Part shown: in pieces, positions 59,696 through 64,000 of the stretch | Position numbering within the stretch: the stretch's first letter is position 1 | How the letters are laid out: each line of letters starts with the position of its first letter | Source of the DNA: Conoideocrella luteorostrata | Lineage: Eukaryota; Ascomycota; Sordariomycetes; Hypocreales; Clavicipitaceae | DNA: 64,000 bases | Assembly: GCA_032433595.1 (NCBI GenBank) | Contig: JASWJB010000019.1 | Span: 186,001 to 250,000 of the forward strand | Direction: 5' to 3' | The notes under the pieces: generated by a model | Database searches by the model: none | What the model saw: the letters and a program-made list of their open reading frames with translations, nothing else | Told to the model about the DNA's origin: nothing | Translations under genes and position numbers: made by a program

Positions 59696-61335
59696 TCACA
59701 TGACAATGCAGTCGTGGTGGGTATATCCGGGGCCGTAGTCTTCAATGCCTCGCTCGATCTCATTCGTTCGTTGCTTCTCTTTCACCTCCCTGGCAAAATA
59801 CTTCTTCATGTATTTCTCCAATGTCCGGTCTAGGTTATCTGACATCAACAAGTAAGTATAAATAGAGCATATTGGGGGCATCGTTAAATGAGGGAACTTC
59901 TTACCCGCGGACGCGCTCATGACGACATCAGCACGACACAGTGGACAGTACTTCTCGTTTCGCCGCTGTATTTTAACCACACATCTTATACAGAACACAT
60001 GCTGACAATCAAGCCTGACGGGCCGGTAGGCCACAGAGAAGCATACTGGGCAAAGGTAGTCATTCAGCTGAGGGACAACTGTGACAAGTTCTCTTGAAAT
60101 TTGAGCGCAAATATCCTTGGCAACGTCCCTTGATAAGAATCCTTCAGATTGTATGGTGGAGCGAAACGTCTGAGAGACGCCAAGAGATGTCCTTTTATCG
60201 AATTCTGTAATGTTTTAGATACTGTTTTTGCATTTCAAATTAGGCGCTGTTATGCACGTACTTTTTAAAATTTTGATGATTGCAAGCTTGTTCAATTCTT
60301 GAAACTGAAGATTCTTTAAGAGGTTCAGATTTAGATTAGCAAACTGCGAGAAGGCTTTTTGACTCTCGCGGAGTTTGAAATCCTTCACAAGATGTCTCTT
60401 TTCAACTTCGCCTTGGAACCATTGGAGTTGCTTCAGTGCTGTCTGACTTGATCTGGTGCCATGATCTCTTTCATGAGTGCCGAAAAAAACCTCTGCCTCA
60501 AGGTAAAGCTCAAATATGTAACGCCAACGAGCGAGATCGCTCTTCGAGAATCGACTAGTACCGCAAACGACAGACACGTCCTTTCCAAGCTGAACTACGT
60601 CTGCAGTCATCTTATGTTGTTCCTCAGTCTGAAGTGCGTCGAGATCACTGACATCGCTTTGCAACAGATCAAAGAATTCGCCATCAAAGACTAAAGGGAC
60701 TTCGACAGTCTCATATCTGTCATGATCTGTGTCTTCGCTCCGCTCCGTCAAGCCTTGCGTCAACTCTGGCACAGCAGTGTTGAAACCGGGTTCCGTATAA
60801 GTGTGATCAGGACGAAGTTCTGCAGCAATTCGCTCAAAAAACCCTCGAGACGTGGGTGTTAAGGATGCGTTAACGGCGACACCATCCTCCATGTGCACGT
60901 AAACAGTAAGTTTAGGGCGGACGACATTGGAGTCGTTTGCAGCTAGATCCTCAGGTCCGCGTCAGTGAAAAGAATCGGGAAGCCGATCTGATAGTCAAAC
61001 ATCATATCAAATTTTTGATGTGTACCTTTCAGTCTGTATTTCAGAGCAACTGGTGACGTTGTATTTGGATCAAGTAGCGATCGGAGAGTGTCAGGGTCGA
61101 GGCCCAAGTCATGCAGCTCGCGCTGCACCTTCTTGAGACATTTCTTAAGCTGGCCATAGGGAACTGCCCTATCAATCCAGTGTGCGGGGAAGTCTATAGG
61201 GTGCAGTCAAATGTCAGCGCATCATAACCACCAAGCGAATCAATGGCGCAACCCAACCTGTACGAACACGTTGGCTCCAAATCGGAACATACCTCGGCTG
61301 GCAAGGGTTTCTTTGAAGTCACGAGCGAACTTCAT
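59696..61335 (-). CDS. SPX-RING E3 ubiquitin ligase with C-terminal CaaX box
   Basis: Five exons: 61335-61293, 61193-61026, 60942-60262, 60204-59905 and 59838-59696, giving 444 aa, all in phase. The N-terminal SPX domain starts MKFARDFKETLASRDFPAHW and includes YGQLKKCLKKVQRELHDLG and the ILKKFDKRT motif that lines the inositol-polyphosphate site. A C3HC4 RING follows (CPVCF, CQHVFCIRC, CPLC). Fungal SPX-RING proteins such as fission yeast Pqr1 control phosphate uptake by ubiquitylation in response to inositol pyrophosphates; that role is inferred from the architecture. The protein ends HHDCIVM, a CaaX box suggesting farnesylation and membrane targeting. It converges with DAM1 and is divergent from JJJ1. 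Confidence 0.93.
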
Positions 61336-62202
61336 GGTGAAAAGCCCTCATGGCAAGGTAATACTTGAACCGATCGTCAAAAGGGAATCGAAATCTACAT
61401 CAGCAACACCGGATTGATTCCATGCGCAAACAACCTGCTTAAGGAATAAGCAGTCGCGGAGAGAAATCACAATGAGATGGACAGGTTCGACAGCGCGAAG
61501 CCGAATTAGTGCCTGGGGTACCAGACTCTTCAGTCAACCAGCGTGCGGCAAGCCCGACGCCACCTCCACTTAGGACTAACTACCTAACTAAGTTATAGCC
61601 TCAGCAGTTCCGTTCAACGTAACATACCAAATTAAGCCCCAAACCTTTCGCATCGGTGAAATGGAACAATTCTAGGCAGATGAAAAAAAATTATATACAA
61701 AACGTGTTAATCGAGGGAAACCAAAGTAAACTCCACTAGTCAGTAGTATAGTAGTCAAAGCAAACTAAAATCGCCGTCGCTGGTATACCGCAAGTTTGGA
61801 GTTGCTCGCGCTGGACATGCGACTGTTGAAACCGATGGTAGAGAAGGGTGACCCCGAAACTGTCGCCAGCTGGGGCAAGTCTATTTGCCGACGCTACCTA
61901 TCAACCGTCTTTGCCCCACTAGTCATCAGACTACATCAGAGACTTTCCTCTCGGTGCAAGCAGTGAGTAGCTGGCACATATCTACCATATTGCGCTACTC
62001 CATCAGAATCTATTGGATACAACTATTTTTATTCTCCCAACACACGCGGTTCAAAATTTGCGTCGGCTGGTAAAGTCACTCCACCCTCAAGCGGCGAGCA
62101 TTCTGACGGCACGGTAACTAGCCTGTGGAACGTCCCAGGCCATCTTTTGAGGCCCTTCAGGCTACTGGGACACATTACTGCCTAGTGAGTGAGATTGAAA
62201 AC
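61336..62202. promoter_or_regulatory. Divergent promoter region of the SPX-RING gene and JJJ1
   Basis: No gene is seen; frames are under 75 codons. A non-ATG open frame runs into JJJ1 from 62125 but lacks a start before 62203. Confidence 0.55.
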
Positions 62203-63937
62203 ATGGGGGCACAGCAGTCTGTGCCAGGAGCTGCGGGTAATGGTGCAACTTTGGCAAGTAAAACATGCTACTATGAACTCCTAGGTGTAGAGAGGGATGT
62301 CACGGACGGCGAGTATGTATACTTTGAACAGAGGCATTGAGATATGAAAAGGTATTGATCTACTGACAGAATAAAAAAAGCCTATCGTAGGAAGGCTCTC
62401 GAATTGCACCCGGATCGCAATCTCAATGACGTACAAGAAGCCACCAGAAAATTTGCGGAAATCCAAGCGGCTTACGAGATCCTATCCGATTCTCAAGAAC
62501 GGGCTTGGTACGATTCACATCGTGATGCTATTATAGCTGGAAATGACGATCTTAACAGCTGCACTGACCCTACAACTTTTCACAATATTCGTCTTACTAC
62601 CACAGAGGAAATATTGAACTTAATACGCAAATTCAATTCCACGATACCGTTTGATGACGAATCCGCAGGCTTCTTCGGAGTTGTGAGGGAGACATTCCAA
62701 CATCTGGCTCTCGAGGAGGAAACTGCTGCTGAAATTGGGCAGATTGACTGTCCGGATTATCCAACCTTTGGATCTTCAGACGATGGTTACGAGACGGTTG
62801 TTAAATTATTCTACAGCTCGTGGTCGGGATTTTCCACAAAAAAGTCATTCTCATGGAAGGATAAATATCGATTGTCCGATGCTCCTGATCGGCGGATCCG
62901 TCGTTTGATGGAAAAAGACAACAAGAAGTGCCGGGAAGACGCTATTCGTCAATTCAATGAAGCCGTACGATTTTTAGTAGCATTTGTTCGCAAACGAGAT
63001 CCGAGATATCTGCCAAATATCCAAACAGATGCGGAACGGCAGAAGTCTTTACGAAATGCAGCAGCATCGCAGGCAGCTCGATCGCGAGCCATTAATCAAC
63101 AAAATATCGGCTCCTATGAACGTCCTGTCTGGACTCAAACCGGGGACAATAGCGGACACGAGGATGATTACTTTTCTGAAATTGAGCAAGATTCGGATAC
63201 TGAAATCTTAGAATGTGCTGTTTGTAATAAATCTTTCAAGAGCATCCAACAGCTACAGGCTCACGAGCGCAGCAAAAAGCATGTCAAAGCAGTCCAAATA
63301 TTATGTAGACAAATGGAGAAGGAGGGCATCGTTCTTGGATTGGACACAAGCTCTGCTGAGGAGACAGGACGTACTCCTGGCCTAGCGGCTAGCCAGAGGA
63401 CACGATCGTTCGGAAACAGCAGAGCCAGAGATGGTTCGCACATCATTTCAAAAGGCGAGGCGGCAACTTGTCACTCTGGAGATGGAACGGAAGAAGAACA
63501 AGCCCAGATGGAGATTTCGAATTCATCCAGTGAGGAAGACACAGACGACTACGCGCCAAGAACCGAGGTAGAAGAACGCTTAGGTGTTTGGGCTTCCAGT
63601 AGCCGCTCCTGTCTCGAAACTGACACCGATTCATTTGCCTTTCCGGAAAATATCAAGCCTGATTCCGCGTCGTCGCCAACTAAGAACAAGGCAGGGATGG
63701 CTAAAGTAAAACGACGGAAAAAGGCGGCCCGCCAATTCGCAGAAGCCGACGCGCAGGTATGTCGACAAGAAAGTTGAAATACAGAGGATAACGGACTGAT
63801 TTCTCATTTAGCTAAGGTGCAACGTGTGCCATGCAATATTCACCTCTAGATCAAATCTCTTCGATCATATTCGCCATGAAAATCACGCGTCTGTGGCTAC
63901 AACCACTAGCGGGTCATCAAAGGGGAAGAAGAAATGA
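62203..63937 (+). CDS. JJJ1: Jjj1-type J-domain protein with C2H2 zinc fingers
   Basis: An Hsp70 co-chaperone needed in yeast for late cytoplasmic 60S ribosome maturation (release of Arx1 with Rei1). Exons 62203-62312, 62370-63756 and 63812-63937 give 540 aa. The J-domain spans about residues 24-85 ([27 protein letters not shown] with HPD at about 50-52). A zuotin-like middle region follows ([39 protein letters not shown]). A first C2H2 finger is [20 protein letters not shown] ending KKH, then an acidic stretch. A second finger in the last exon reads [20 protein letters not shown]. The tail is Lys-rich (SSKGKKK). The gene ends 63 bases before the window edge. Confidence 0.95.
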
Positions 63938-64000
63938 GGAGTTGCATCGTGCTATCGCGCTTGAGTAATCCATAGCCCTAGTTCATCCATTGTTTGGATG

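Overview
The window is nuclear DNA from a filamentous ascomycete (Pezizomycotina). The genes carry short introns (about 50-150 nt) with GTANGT-like donors and CTAAC/CTGAC branch points. There is a white-collar-1 photoreceptor and a filamentous-type FKS1. The wording of the FKS1 and WC-1 N-termini resembles Sordariomycetes, perhaps Hypocreales. That class assignment is recalled, not searched, and is only moderately secure. Every gene model was built by hand from splice sites, and each one closes in frame.

Layout. 0-10 kb: vacuolar alkaline phosphatase PHO8 (+), a decayed monocarboxylate-type MFS transporter, a Skt5/Chs4-like Sel1-repeat chitin synthase activator with a C-terminal CaaX box (-), then a 3.3 kb spacer. 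10-21 kb: proteasome subunit RPN12 (+), alpha-COP (-), and UDP-glucose:glycoprotein glucosyltransferase (+, ends KDEL). 21-33 kb: WC-1 (-), importin beta-3/KAP121 (-), SDS23 (+). 33-42 kb: an unassigned NYN-like protein (-), a roughly 250 bp inverted-repeat element, a secreted GH17 wall protein (-), and LCB1 (-). 42-53 kb: FKS1 (-), a spacer rich in the 9-mer TACGGAGTA, and a GCNA-like SprT protease (+). 53-64 kb: MOG1 (-) with an in-frame upstream 99-codon ORF, a six-exon HINT-type HIT protein (+), a Sec14/CRAL-TRIO protein (-), DAM1 (+), an SPX-RING E3 ligase with a CaaX box (-), and JJJ1 (+).

These are mostly single-copy housekeeping genes, with no operon logic, no secondary-metabolite cluster, and no defence or CRISPR system. 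Several act on the wall or secretory pathway: chitin synthase activation, beta-1,3-glucan synthesis and remodelling, ER glycoprotein quality control, COPI traffic and sphingolipid synthesis. I read this as coincidental proximity rather than a cluster.

The most interesting signals are at small scale. They are: a CaaX box created by splicing; a start codon alone in its exon; a 15-nt microexon carrying the histidine triad; a MOG1 upstream ORF that could be a separate protein, a spliced extension or a readthrough leader; a divergent FKS1 echinocandin hot spot; a perfect 30-bp inverted-repeat element; and a dispersed intergenic 9-mer. I found no convincing wholly new multi-gene system.
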